Part shown: positions 48,335 through 57,463 of the stretch, one piece after another
Layout of the letters: each line of letters opens with the position of its first letter
How positions within the stretch are numbered: position 1 is the first letter of the stretch
Origin: Perkinsela sp. pyNocScin1
Lineage: Eukaryota; Euglenozoa; Kinetoplastea; Prokinetoplastida; Perkinselidae
DNA length: 64,000 nt
Assembly: GCA_964019655.1 (NCBI GenBank)
Contig: CAXHTR010000006.1
Location: 558,001 to 622,000 of the forward strand
Reading direction: 5' to 3'
The notes under the pieces: model-generated
Told to the model about the DNA's origin: nothing
The model's database searches: none
Seen by the model: only the letters and a program-made list of their open reading frames with translations
Translations under genes and position numbers: made by a program

Positions 48335-49458
48335 CGCTACGACGTATGCTTCCGTACGCTTTATGCGACAGATATATTAGCGATTGTCTCGAGATTGGCT
48401 TTGTAGAGGCTGGTATGAGGCATGCGGTACATCTAATAAATCAGATTCCTCTCAGCGCAGCCGGGGCGAAAGCGAAAGCAAAGATTCTTTTCGACTTTAC
48501 CGTCAATAAGACGGCGAAAGACTTGCGAGTGTCTCCTTGCTCGTTTGCACTCCAGATCGATGAAAGCGTCGATCGAGCGAGCTGTACCGATCTAGTGGGA
48601 TGGGTTCGATACGTATGGAACAATACGATTCATGAAAGAGTTGTGTTCTGTATCGAGCTCAAACACCGGAAAACAGCAGCTGACATTTTCAATGCTGTAC
48701 GTGCTTTTATGGAAAAGCACCGAATCCTGTGGCACAAGCTTGGCTCTCTGTGCACTGACGGTGCTATCGTCAATACGGGTGACCACACGGGTGTCGCCGA
48801 GCGGATAAAACACATGAATCCCGTACGAATTTACCATGTGTGCTTCATTCACCGGATGGTTCTGTGTATTCAAGACTTACCCGGAGGAATGAAGCGGACA
48901 ATGGAAGCCTTATCTCCATCTCTAGATTTTTTAGATCTTTGCACGAGGTGCGAAAAAAGTTCCACAACTATTGCCTCGACGCAGGCAAAAGAAAAACGCG
49001 AATTCCATACCACAGCGAGGTTCGATGGTCGTCGCGCAAGAACGTTCTCACGCGTGTATTTGACCTTGGGGACGAGGGCAAAGATTTTCCATCCATCATC
49101 CAATTCCACTTTGGTTCCAACGGACGATCAAGGGAACTTGCGCATAATCGCGAGCTGCATCAACATTATCAATGAAGTGAAGGAAAATATCCGCCTTCGC
49201 CGTGAGCAGAACCAAGCATCGAGCTACGATCTATTCCTTTTCTTGCGCGCGTACGCAACCTCAATCAATCACGTAGTGGGACCTGAAGTGTATTACATGT
49301 TGGCTGTATTGTATTATTTCAGATTAATTCATGACCGAAGAAGTACTTCAATGAGATGCGCGTTGCAAAATTATGGTCAAGCAAAATTTCAAGCATTTTA
49401 TTCCTGGACAGCGCTGGCTTTTTTTTCGAGCGACAGGGCCTCTCGTTGTGAGACATAA
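48280..49458 (+). pseudogene. hAT-family transposase (ZBED5-like), two frameshifts
   Basis: Frame 1 carries SFALQIDESVDRASCTDLV (first catalytic Asp of hAT), WVRYVWNNTIHERVVF, KTAADIFNAVRAFMEKH, GSLCTDGAIVNTG (second Asp) and VCFIHRMVLCIQDLP. A shift at the T run near 48930 leads to YHSEVRWSSRKNVLTRVFDL, a hAT hallmark. A shift back near 49110 leads to LRIIASCINIINEVKENIRL. These motifs fit the ZBED5/SCAND3 branch of hAT. The BED finger and the C-terminal dimerisation region are not present. The 5' end is fused to the P-family ORF. Confidence 0.7.
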
Positions 49459-50304
49459 TTTTCTAGCGAAACACAGTATGAAACGCGAAGAGGATGTGAC
49501 AGTAACAGCTCTCATTTTCTGCATGTACTGAGCACTAGCCAGACTACGATGAGCTGCTGAAAAATTAGCAGTCTGAGCTTCTCCGACTCCCCGAGAGAGA
49601 AGGGACAGGTGTACACCACACGGGTTTTACATCTGTTGAGCCAAAGAGGGGAGGGAAATAGAAAGATTGGTATTCGTGTGCAAGCATCGCTTGCGACGTT
49701 CACTGCGATTTTAGCCGTTTCGCTATAAATAAAAGCGAAAGAGGCTATCAATTGATGCCTGCTAGATAGTCTCCGTCATGTAAGTGGGAGCTTGACACCG
49801 CATGAATTCTACTTAGCAGTGGCTGGCCAGCACCATTAGCGCGCCTACGATCTGCCCATTGCCAAATTTTTCTCAGTTTTACCTGTTGATTTGAAATCAT
49901 ACACTCATGCGGATGAGGGTAAATGTCATCACGAAGGAACGAAAAAAGTTGAAAATCTTTTTGAAGAGGGTTGCACAGCAGGGCCCAGTCGAAATCTACG
50001 TGGAGTCGATTTTGAGCCGTTCGACACAGAGACTTTGGATTGAATCGAGACGGCAACAGAGCTCGCGGAAATTCGGAAACCGCTGAGCATTCCGAAAGAA
50101 TTCGCTGCACGCTTATCTACGGAGCGAACGCGTTTTAGCAACAGTCAACGAGATGTTTCGAGTACGCCGCCTGAAACAGATCCCATTTGCTACAATATTC
50201 AGCCACTTACGTTGGTGTGCCTGCATCCACGGGAAAATGGACGGCTATGAAGGAGCGGTAGATGATGGAGACTATGTACTTCTTCAGACTCGTAATCAAT
50301 TAAA
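49459..50304 (+). other. decayed array sequence with a degenerate WEG motif
   Basis: 49540-49660 resembles 41390-41600. A degenerate motif (GGGGAGGG at 49648, then AAGATTGG) lies here. The rest has no recognisable module. Confidence 0.3.
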
Positions 50305-50900
50305 ATGCAAGCACAAAAACACAACCTGCTTGCCAAAAATGGCATTCCTGCGGTTCTCGCTGAAGAAATGCGCGAGACCCAGGAGACAAATCATGAGGAG
50401 GGGACACCTGCCACTAACAGTCCCTCGACGTTGCCCAGTCTTGAGCACTTAGCGCTTCCGCATAACGCTGAGCCTCCAAGCTCAGAGGAGGAGCTCCCAT
50501 TGGAGCAAGGGGATGACCTTCACCTTAGCTTAACAGACGGACCACCTGGCCACACGCCTGGCGAACTCACAGCGCAAGCGAACATCACAGAGATATCAGA
50601 TATAAATTGCAGCAACAAACGAAATCGAGCCCGCTGTGCAGTTTCATCTGATACAGCAGCTGCTCAAACGTCAATCTCGAAGCAAGCTGAGACACAGTTC
50701 CGAAATATGACAGCACAGCAGCGCGGTACAGTGAGACCCTTTGCGCCTGTATTGCCTTCTGCGGCAGGCTTTCTCGCATTGCTCTGGACCGTTGGGAGGG
50801 CGACCTCATGATTGGAGTGAGTAACCCTGGGGTCGCCTGGCACTTGCCGAGAGATGCACTGCATGGTAGCATTCCTGACGTCGCATCAGGTCTTGCGGCT
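50305..50900 (+). pseudogene. IS30-like remnant with acidic N-terminus
   Basis: The frame from ATG 50305 is acidic and Pro-rich (EGTPATNSPSTLPSLEHLAL; EEELPLEQGDDLHL). It reaches NMTAQQRGTVRPFAP, matching the B copies (MTAQQRGTTRDF), and ends at 50809-50811. In another frame DRWEGDLMIGVSNPGVAWHL (motif at 50793) keeps the first Asp. Later segments are degenerate. Confidence 0.4.
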
Positions 50901-51152
50901 TTCTGGATGAGTCATGAATACTGCTGTCCCCTGACCTAGCTGGAAAACAGCACGCTTATTGAAATGCGCGTCGTGATTTCGCATTCAAACCTTTGCCGAA
51001 GGGCGTCGTGTCTTACTTTTGTGACCGAAACGGCTGTGATGCAAACCGAATGGTATGCAACCTTTGTTAGTAGCAAGATTATCGGTCGTTTGCGACCTGT
51101 GGAGTGTACGCACACTACTAATATGACTGCATCTACTGGATCACAGCGACTA

Positions 51153-51264
51153 TGGACCGCCAGATGAAGGCGCTGCACGCGTTCCTGAAAGGCGCGGACT
51201 TTTCCAGGCACGCGGAGCACATGCGAGCGATAGAGAGCGAGCGGGTCTTGCGGAGCGAGCACTG
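51153..51264 (+). other. small charged ORF, 37 codons
   Basis: ATG-initiated frame MDRQMKALHAFLKGADFSRH ending in SEH. Amphipathic and helix-like, but single copy and unrecognised. Confidence 0.2.
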
Positions 51265-51746
51265 AAAAGACACGAAAATGTACATGCTTTCCACCTTGCT
51301 TTGATCAATTGCATAGCTTTCTTTCTTCTGCATGGTTGACGCAATACCGAATCCACGTTTCAGAAGTTTTGTTAAGTAATTTTAAGTAGAACTGCATGAA
51401 AATAATTATCAGTGCAATTAGCCGTGCAAGCCCTTACTGATCCTGACCGTTCCGTGACCCCTGAAAGGACGCGTACGGTCCACTTTTTGGAGTGATGATT
51501 GCAGGATGCAGTATTGCTGAGTTCAATCTTGTGCCTCTGGACATTTTCTTTGATTACGGGGTAAGCATCAAGATTGCGAGTTGTGTCCGAACGTGTATCT
51601 CTGTCTGTCTCTGCATAATAGAAACCGTCTCCTCTAATACTGCTACTGAAAATTCACAACGTATTCCATCTTTTGCAGCTCATGTACCAGCGTCATAAAT
51701 CAAATTCGCATTGTCTCAATGACCGAGCGCTGCAGTGGCACCTTAT

Positions 51747-52474
51747 CTAGCAGGCCCTTCTGCGTTCTTCACCCGAGCAAGCAGCAGACCAATTCGAGCT
51801 GATTGCGAATCCGGGAACGAATAAAAAGCTCAAGGCGAACACCGCAAGGCGTTGGATAATTGCCGAAAGGGCAAAGGGCAGTATTCTTTATATGTTTTTG
51901 CACCAAGGGCGGCGGCAGCGTGATCAAACACCAGAGGCGCAAGCCGAGCGCAGCACGATCAAAGATGCGCTGTCAGTTCACAGGCGCCCGTGGTATATCA
52001 ATGCCCGAATATCACCTGGGCACTGGGAAGCTGATTGCACGATCGGCTCAAAGCACCCTGGTGTTGTGCTAGCACTTGCATAACGCTTTTCAGGTTGGCT
52101 TGTAGCCTTCCATTCAGCGGAAGAAGTCCTCGATTGTCATGCGGAAAGTTATTCAAATGGCAGACGAGTATTTGATAATTACTGCCACGTTCGATCGAGG
52201 TGGGGAGTTTGCTTTCCACCATCTCCTCAAGGCGATTAGCATCGTCTGCTACTTCTGCGATGCGGGCTGCCCGAACCAAAAGGGCTTTGTAGAGAATCGC
52301 ATCGGTAAGATGCGATACAGTTTTGAATCCGGTATGGATTTTTTTGAGCTGTCGCAGTCAAGTCTCGACTTCGTTGTGGCAAATCTCAATGCCGAAAACC
52401 TTAAGAATAGAGGTTTCAGGCCATGTGATAGGCTCAGAAGTATTCTGAAGCAGATGTGCCCAAACCGTAGCTAG
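51747..52474 (+). pseudogene. B-family IS30-like transposase, one stop and one frameshift
   Basis: In one frame: LLRSSPEQAADQFELIANPG, TARRWIIAERAKGSILYMF and RPWYINARISPGHWEADC (first Asp kept), then TAA 52081-52083 where relatives have Glu (LVERYSG). A shift near 52115 leads to MRKVIQMADEYLIITATFDR (second Asp), CDAGCPNQKGFVENRIGK (Glu) and GFRPCDRLRSILKQM. The triad is retained, and apart from the two lesions it is as good as 27534-28256. The upstream helix-turn-helix half is missing. Confidence 0.6.
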
Positions 52475-52608
52475 GCACATAGTGCATAGCCCTATATACC
52501 CAATTTCCTCTGTTACAATTCCATCAGACGTATATTACACTCGACCGCAGGTCGTAGGACTCGAGAAATATTTCTATCTCCACTTTGATATACTCGTGAG
52601 AGAAGCAA

Positions 52609-52923
52609 TTGCAGAGGAACAGGACCCGTGTGATGCATTACAAAGGAGTCGGTGAGTTTGCTTTCCATTATATCCTGAAGGCGATTATCATAGTTTATTA
52701 CTACTGCGATCCAGGCTGCCCAAGCCAAAAGGGCCTCGCAGAGAATCGCATTGGTAAGATGCGATACAGCCCTTGGTATATAAACGCACGGAATTTCGAG
52801 CAGTGGGAGGGGGACTTCATGATTGGTGTAAAAGGCCCAGGCCTTATATCGCCGCGCACGCCACTCCGCGTTTCCTCCTGGCATTTCCCCTCGGCGATGC
52901 TCACTGCGCATAAAAGTGACTGA
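52609..52923 (+). pseudogene. permuted B-family fragment
   Basis: The frame has FAFHYILKAIIIVYYYC, DPGCPSQKGLAENRIGKMRY (Glu segment), directly followed by SPWYINARNFEQWEGDFMIG (first-Asp segment; motif at 52804). The order is the reverse of a normal transposase. The junction 'GKMRYS-PWY' is the same as at 35668-35687. It looks like a head-to-tail recombination between two copies. Confidence 0.55.
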
Positions 52924-53089
52924 TGGTGATCCGCACGAGATGTGGCCTACGAAGGGAACAAGGAATTTTTGATCCTTTGTTTTTTCTTCCTTTTTGTTTC
53001 TTCCGATTCCAGTGATTTACGCTCTGGATGAATAAAGTATCTTGACTTTCCTTGTGAGTAGATACAAGGAAAGTAGTCTACTCCAACAA

Positions 53090-53734
53090 ATGGTAAACTT
53101 CCCCCAGCTTAACTTCTTCCGGGCACCGAACCCCTCCGCGCAGAACCGTCCCGTGCAGCCAGAAAGCCGAAACGTGAGTGAAGCAGAGCGCGAGATACTT
53201 GCTTCCGGTCTCGCTCGGAACGACACGCAACGGCAGATTGCGCGGGATACGGGTCGCAACCAGTCGACTATTTCGGGTGAAAGGGCGAAAAACTCGGTTG
53301 GCGGCGTATATTCTTCTGCTGCGGCGCAGCAACTGAGAGACACTCGCGCTGCTGAAAGACGAGGCCCGCTGCTCCGTCATTTTTCAGACAGCGTAGTCGC
53401 TGTCGAATTCTTTATTCGCAATGGAATGCCGGAAGCGCGAATCCCGGCGCATCTTGCGACGACTCATCCCCACCTCGAAGGCATAACTGAGGCCACGATT
53501 CGGGCCTATGTAAACGATGATAAAAATCATGGTGGCGATCTGCACACCTTTCGGACTCGTGGTCGTCCACCTAGAGCGACTTTGGCGCGTCTAGAGGAGC
53601 TTCAATTGCCCTTGACGCCTGCAGGTAGACCTGCTGCAGATAACCCAGCTGCTGGGGCCAATCGCGAGCCCAATGCAGCGAGACGGGATGGGCTTGAAGT
53701 CGACTACAGCCCAGTCCCCATGAACTTTAGCTGA
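53090..53734 (+). CDS. IS30-type helix-turn-helix protein with AT-hook-like motif, 214 aa
   Basis: The frame opens at TTG 53042, but the first ATG is 53090 (MVNFPQLNFFRAPN). Residues about 27-67 are a textbook IS30 helix-turn-helix: NVSEAEREILASGLARNDTQ, RQIARDTGRNQSTISGERAK. The middle module follows (AVEFFIRNGMPEARIPAHL; ITEATIRAYVNDD), then RTRGRPPRATLARLEEL with an AT-hook-like RGRPP, and a Pro/Ala-rich tail. No catalytic domain or membrane tail. No lesion, so probably expressed. Possibly a transposase-derived DNA-binding protein or transposition repressor (inference). Confidence 0.65.
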   Translation: MVNFPQLNFFRAPNPSAQNRPVQPESRNVSEAEREILASGLARNDTQRQIARDTGRNQSTISGERAKNSVGGVYSSAAAQQLRDTRAAERRGPLLRHFSDSVVAVEFFIRNGMPEARIPAHLATTHPHLEGITEATIRAYVNDDKNHGGDLHTFRTRGRPPRATLARLEELQLPLTPAGRPAADNPAAGANREPNAARRDGLEVDYSPVPMNFS

Positions 53735-53879
53735 GCGCTTCAAGCCAGCTTTCGGCCACAGCCACAGCAACTTGCGTTTAAAAAGCCATAGCCCGAGCCG
53801 GATACCCCGTATATACCCGTATATGTTCCATTCGCCTGCTTCTGATGTAGAGCGAGGTAAGCTAGACTCGCACTAATGA

Positions 53880-54190
53880 ATTTCTCCGCTCGCTTGCGCG
53901 TAGGGCTTTGGGAGGGTGGCCCCATGACTGGACGTTAAACTTCAGTACCGATAATGGCACTGGCGAAGTGGGCCTCATGCACATCTTTGAGCGCATGCGA
54001 TTTTCTATGCATTTGCCTGTACAGTCGGTGACATTCTCATCCTTGTCACCAGGCTCTAACATCAGCCCAATTTGCTAAAAATTTTGTTGGTAATGGAAAC
54101 GATAGCGACAGCGACGGTATTTCAGATGTTCGAGTAATAATGCGGTTATATTACAAGACGAGCCTGTTGGCTTTGAGAAAGTGGTGTGCA
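53880..54190 (+). pseudogene. E-family DDE-start remnant, copy 2
   Basis: The frame LWEGGPMTGR is followed by TAA (motif at 53909), then KWASCTSLSACDFL and NGNDSDSDGISDV. Similar to 36300-36600. Non-functional. Confidence 0.4.
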
Positions 54191-54238
54191 GGGGTTAACT
54201 CGTATCTGCTTCTAATCAGACTGTTTTCTTACCGATAA

Positions 54239-54550
54239 ATGAGACGCCCAGATATTCAGTTCACTGGAGAAATCCCTCCCGACGTCAGCTACCCTGTACA
54301 GAGAATAAGGGATTTTATGATCTATTTTGATGAGCATTACTCCCGTCTGCGCAGGAGATGTCGACAGAGGAACATGCCCATCGATCAAATCATCGATAAG
54401 ATAGAAGAAGAGGCGAAAATGATGGTATGCGACCTAAGGGTAGGGCATCCTGCGCAACGTATGTCCTTAGCTGATCGGGAGTTCATCTTTCACATCATTA
54501 CGGATGCAGAAGCGAAGCAGCTCAGGAAGCTCAATGCGCAAAGGTTTTAG
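54239..54550 (+). CDS. unrecognised small protein, 103 aa (family with 56880)
   Basis: ATG 54239 to TAG 54548. RRPDIQFTGEIPPDVSYPVQ, a helical basic segment (YSRLRRRCRQRNMPIDQII), VCDLRVGHPAQRMSLADREF, and IITDAEAKQLRKL. The paralog at 56880-57257 shares GKIPPDVTYNVQRI, VNDLREGHPLHPMSLENRLF and spacing. Mostly helical and charged; no signal or membrane segment. Two intact members with well diverged sequence argue for a real gene. Not matched to any family I know. Confidence 0.55.
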   Translation: MRRPDIQFTGEIPPDVSYPVQRIRDFMIYFDEHYSRLRRRCRQRNMPIDQIIDKIEEEAKMMVCDLRVGHPAQRMSLADREFIFHIITDAEAKQLRKLNAQRF

Positions 54551-54779
54551 GCATAGAGCGTAATCCTTTTGAAAGAATATAAGCAAATATAGATTTGAAT
54601 TTATAGCTCTTACGGAGTCCTCGTATCCAGGCACGCTTACCCACTTTCTTTCTCGATATCATCCATCAAAGATCTAACAATGACTCAGCATCCCGAAGTG
54701 AATCGAATCAGAGCGCTCAAAACCGCCATTTTGCAGCAAAATCTCCCTTGTAGCCTAATCACACAGTCTACCTTAGATG

Positions 54780-54996
54780 AGCTGGTGCTGGTACTGTAAC
54801 CCAGGATGCCCTCATCAAAAAGGGCTCGTCGAAAACAGAAACGGGAAGAGGCGATACAGCATGCTCACGGGGTTCGATTTCCGCCTACTCACACAGGCAC
54901 ACCTGAATCATATCGTCGCGGTTATCAACTCCGAGAACATAAAAAACCAGAACTACTCTCCTTTCGAAGCGCTTCAGCGCGGTCTTGGCACTTAAG
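54780..54996 (+). pseudogene. C-family catalytic C-terminus, partial copy
   Basis: The frame YCNPGCPHQKGLVENRNGKR, RYSMLTGFDFRLLTQAHLNH and INSENIKNQNYSPFEALQRG is homologous to 37760-37970 (Glu segment and C-terminus of the C-family transposase). It starts abruptly at about 54785. Confidence 0.5.
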
Positions 54997-56420
54997 GCGA
55001 GTCGCATGCTAATTTCGCTTGAGTCTCTCCGTCGATCTTTGATGACATTGTCTCTAAAGCGATCGAGAAAGCCATGAGAATGCCTCCCGAAATATCCCTG
55101 AGGCAGCTCTGTTGGAAGACGAATGAACTCGGGCCACTGGGAGGGGGACGTAATGACTGGTGTAGATCGCAAACGAGTGCTATATTGACTCTCGCCGAGA
55201 GAGATTTACGCGGTAGCTGCTCGCTATCGGGTTTTGCGACAAGAGATCGTTGCTTGCTATGCTGCACTGTCTCGCACGGAGTGTCTGCTGGGGCTACAGA
55301 GCGCTCACAGAACTACAGAAGCTTTTCGAAACAGACGCCGCTATGCAGTTTCATCTCATACGGCAGGCCCCTCCCCAGAGGCGGAGCACCGAGGTAGGAA
55401 GGAAGAGGGGCCTCACGGAATTCCTCGACGCCATCTGTCTTCATCAGCCCGATCCGGCAACCCGTAAAGGGATCGTGCGTGAGCGTTTCAGAAGAGAGCG
55501 TGACAGGTGGGTCGACCGATTCAAGGATGCTCATTTTAACGCAGAAACCGCTCATAGTCTCCGCGGAGTGGCTGCTGCAGCTACAGAGCGAATATGGGGA
55601 CCAAAGAAGCTTTTCGACATGGACCGTGCTCTGCAATTTCATCTCATACAGGAGGTGTTGAGGCGTCGCTCCCCAGAGCAAGCAGAGACTAATTTAGGCA
55701 ACATATGACTGCACAGCAGCGCGGCACAACTAGAGACTTTGCGTCAAGCACTGCGCGGGAGTGGTTAGAAGATGAAGCCAACAGAGGGAGCATTCCTCAT
55801 GTGTTTCTGCCTCGACTGGGCGAAAATGTCGGAAAGAAACGCGATCGACGGCCAAAGCCTCAACCTGCTGAGAGCACCATCAGAAACGCTACCCCAATTC
55901 ATCGCCGGCCTTGGAATATTAACGCTAGAATCTCACCAGGTTATTGGGAAGTAGACTGCATGGTTGGCGCAAAACAAATTGGCGTTGTGCCAGCGCATTT
56001 GGAGCGCTATACCGGAAAGCTCTTCGCATTTCTCATGCAGAGAAAAAAAGTCAGCGATCGTAATGCGATTGATTCAAAAAGCAGCCGATAAATATAAGAT
56101 CATCACTGTGACGTTTGACCGTGGTGGTGAATTCGCATTTCATCATCTTTTGAAGGTTGTCGTGGCATACTTCTGTGACCCAGGCTGTCCCAATCAAAAG
56201 GGCCTGGTGGAGAATCGCATTGGCAAGATGCGATACAGCTTTGAATCTAGTATGGACTTTTCGGATCTCAACCAGGGGTACTGCAGGAAATCTCGATAAC
56301 ATCAACGACGAAAATATATCCACGAATAATATATCCACGTATCTCCATAACAGAGGTTTTAAGCCAGCCAAAAGACTTCAATACATTCTGCGTGAGTTTT
56401 TCTGCCGGCAGCATTGAGTC
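54830..56420 (+). pseudogene. B-family IS30-like transposase in duplicated block 2
   Basis: Collinear with 37850-39300. WEG motif at 55138; RFRRERDRWVDRFKDAHFNA, TERIWGPKKLFDM, VLRRRSPEQAETNLGNI (here with a perfect SPEQ and no TAG), a shift near 55705, MTAQQRGTTRDF, RPWNINARISPGYWEVDCMV, the A7 frameshift at 56041-56047, ITVTFDRGGEFAFHH and CDPGCPNQKGLVENRIGK. The end (NRGFKPAKRLQYILREF) is kept here and lost in block 1. Only the two frameshifts separate it from a full gene. Confidence 0.55.
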
Positions 56421-56499
56421 AATGCCGTGAAGCTCGTTTGCATTATAGTCCGCTTTAGATTCTAGTTACTAGTCTGCGTGGTTATTTCATGATACCGAC

Positions 56500-56700
56500 G
56501 TTGTTCTATTTTTCTTGACGCATTGTGATTTTAAACAAATGCCCATAGTGTATCTGAATAGCATGCCATCATTCGTTGAGAATTGGGCGAGCTATAGTTT
56601 CGGACACTGGGAGGATGACTGCATGATTGGGCCGAAAGCTATGGTGCCAGAAATGGCACTATTGGAATGGGCCTCATACACATCTTTCAGTGCATGCTAA
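56500..56700 (+). pseudogene. E-family DDE-start remnant, copy 3
   Basis: The frame YSFGHWEDDCMIGPKAM (motif at 56608) and MALLEWASYTSFSAC keeps the first Asp (HWEDD) and matches copies 1 and 2 in the following strand. Stops at 56698-56700. Confidence 0.4.
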
Positions 56701-56779
56701 TGTTCGGCACAGAGCATCAGGCCTCAAGAGTAGAATTTGGACGAATCTACACGAAACGTTTGGGATTCAACCCCAGCCT

Positions 56780-56792
56780 GGGGGGGGGGGGG
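56780..56792. repeat. poly-G tract, 13 bases
   Basis: G13, about 90 bases upstream of the start at 56880. Third long G/C run in the array. Confidence 0.9.
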
Positions 56793-56879
56793 TTATTTGA
56801 TCATAGGGGCAGATAATCATATTGGCAGTTGCTGAGAGGCTTAGCTGTATTACTAGTAGGGGTTTTCGAAACATATAAA

Positions 56880-57257
56880 ATGCCGAGGCAATTCACTTAC
56901 ACTGGCAAAATTCCTCCTGACGTAACTTATAACGTCCAGAGAATTGAGGAATATCTGGAATTCTTTCATAAATACTTCCGCCGACACGTCGTTAGGTTTA
57001 GGAGGGAAGCAAGAAATAGAGGAGTACCTGTGACGACTGATGATATCGTCAAGGATTTGATGAGACAAGCAGCGACGATGGTAAATGACCTTAGAGAAGG
57101 GCACCCCTTGCATCCTATGTCCCTGGAGAATCGACTCTTCATCATGAAGTTGATCAAGGAGGAGGATCTCCTTCGGCAGGGTCTCCTCGGTAGTACGGCA
57201 AAGACTGAAGCTGAAAATCAACGCAAAGCCGCTCAGGACCCAAGAAACTTTTACTAG
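56880..57257 (+). CDS. unrecognised small protein, 125 aa (family with 54239)
   Basis: ATG 56880 chosen over the earlier in-frame start at 56829, because the paralog starts at the same relative place (MPRQFTYTGKIPPDVTYN versus MRRPDIQFTGEIPPDVSYP). Helical and basic (HVVRFRREARNRGVPV; DIVKDLMRQAATMVNDL), GHPLHPMSLENRLFIM, then a longer C-terminus rich in Lys/Glu. Upstream TTAGCTGTATTACTAG also precedes the remnant at 57370, so the two are tandem duplicates. Function unknown. Confidence 0.55.
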   Translation: MPRQFTYTGKIPPDVTYNVQRIEEYLEFFHKYFRRHVVRFRREARNRGVPVTTDDIVKDLMRQAATMVNDLREGHPLHPMSLENRLFIMKLIKEEDLLRQGLLGSTAKTEAENQRKAAQDPRNFY

Positions 57258-57369
57258 TTCTTGCACACCCGTGTGATCGAGTATGAATAATGAGTAAAGT
57301 ACAGAAAAATTGTCATCATCGTGATAACAATTCTAGCTGTATTACTAGAAAAGATATTTCAAGCTTAAA

Positions 57370-57463
57370 ATGGCACGAAGAGATTTTACTTTCCTTAGGC
57401 GAAATCCCTCCTGGCGTAACTTTTAATGTCCCGAGAATTGAAGAGCCCCTCTATTTCTTCTAA
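57370..57463 (+). pseudogene. remnant of the 54239/56880 family
   Basis: ATG 57370 MARRDFTFL, a one-base shift, then GEIPPGVTFNVPRIEEPLYF and TAA 57461-57463. The first 30 residues of the family only. Confidence 0.6.

Noticed and set aside
13575-57463. The array as bacterial contamination carrying IS30 elements
   Set aside because: Modules are embedded with LRR genes, hAT and mariner remnants, have eukaryote-like splice-acceptor tracts, no Shine-Dalgarno sites and no bacterial genes, and are continuous with protist housekeeping genes.
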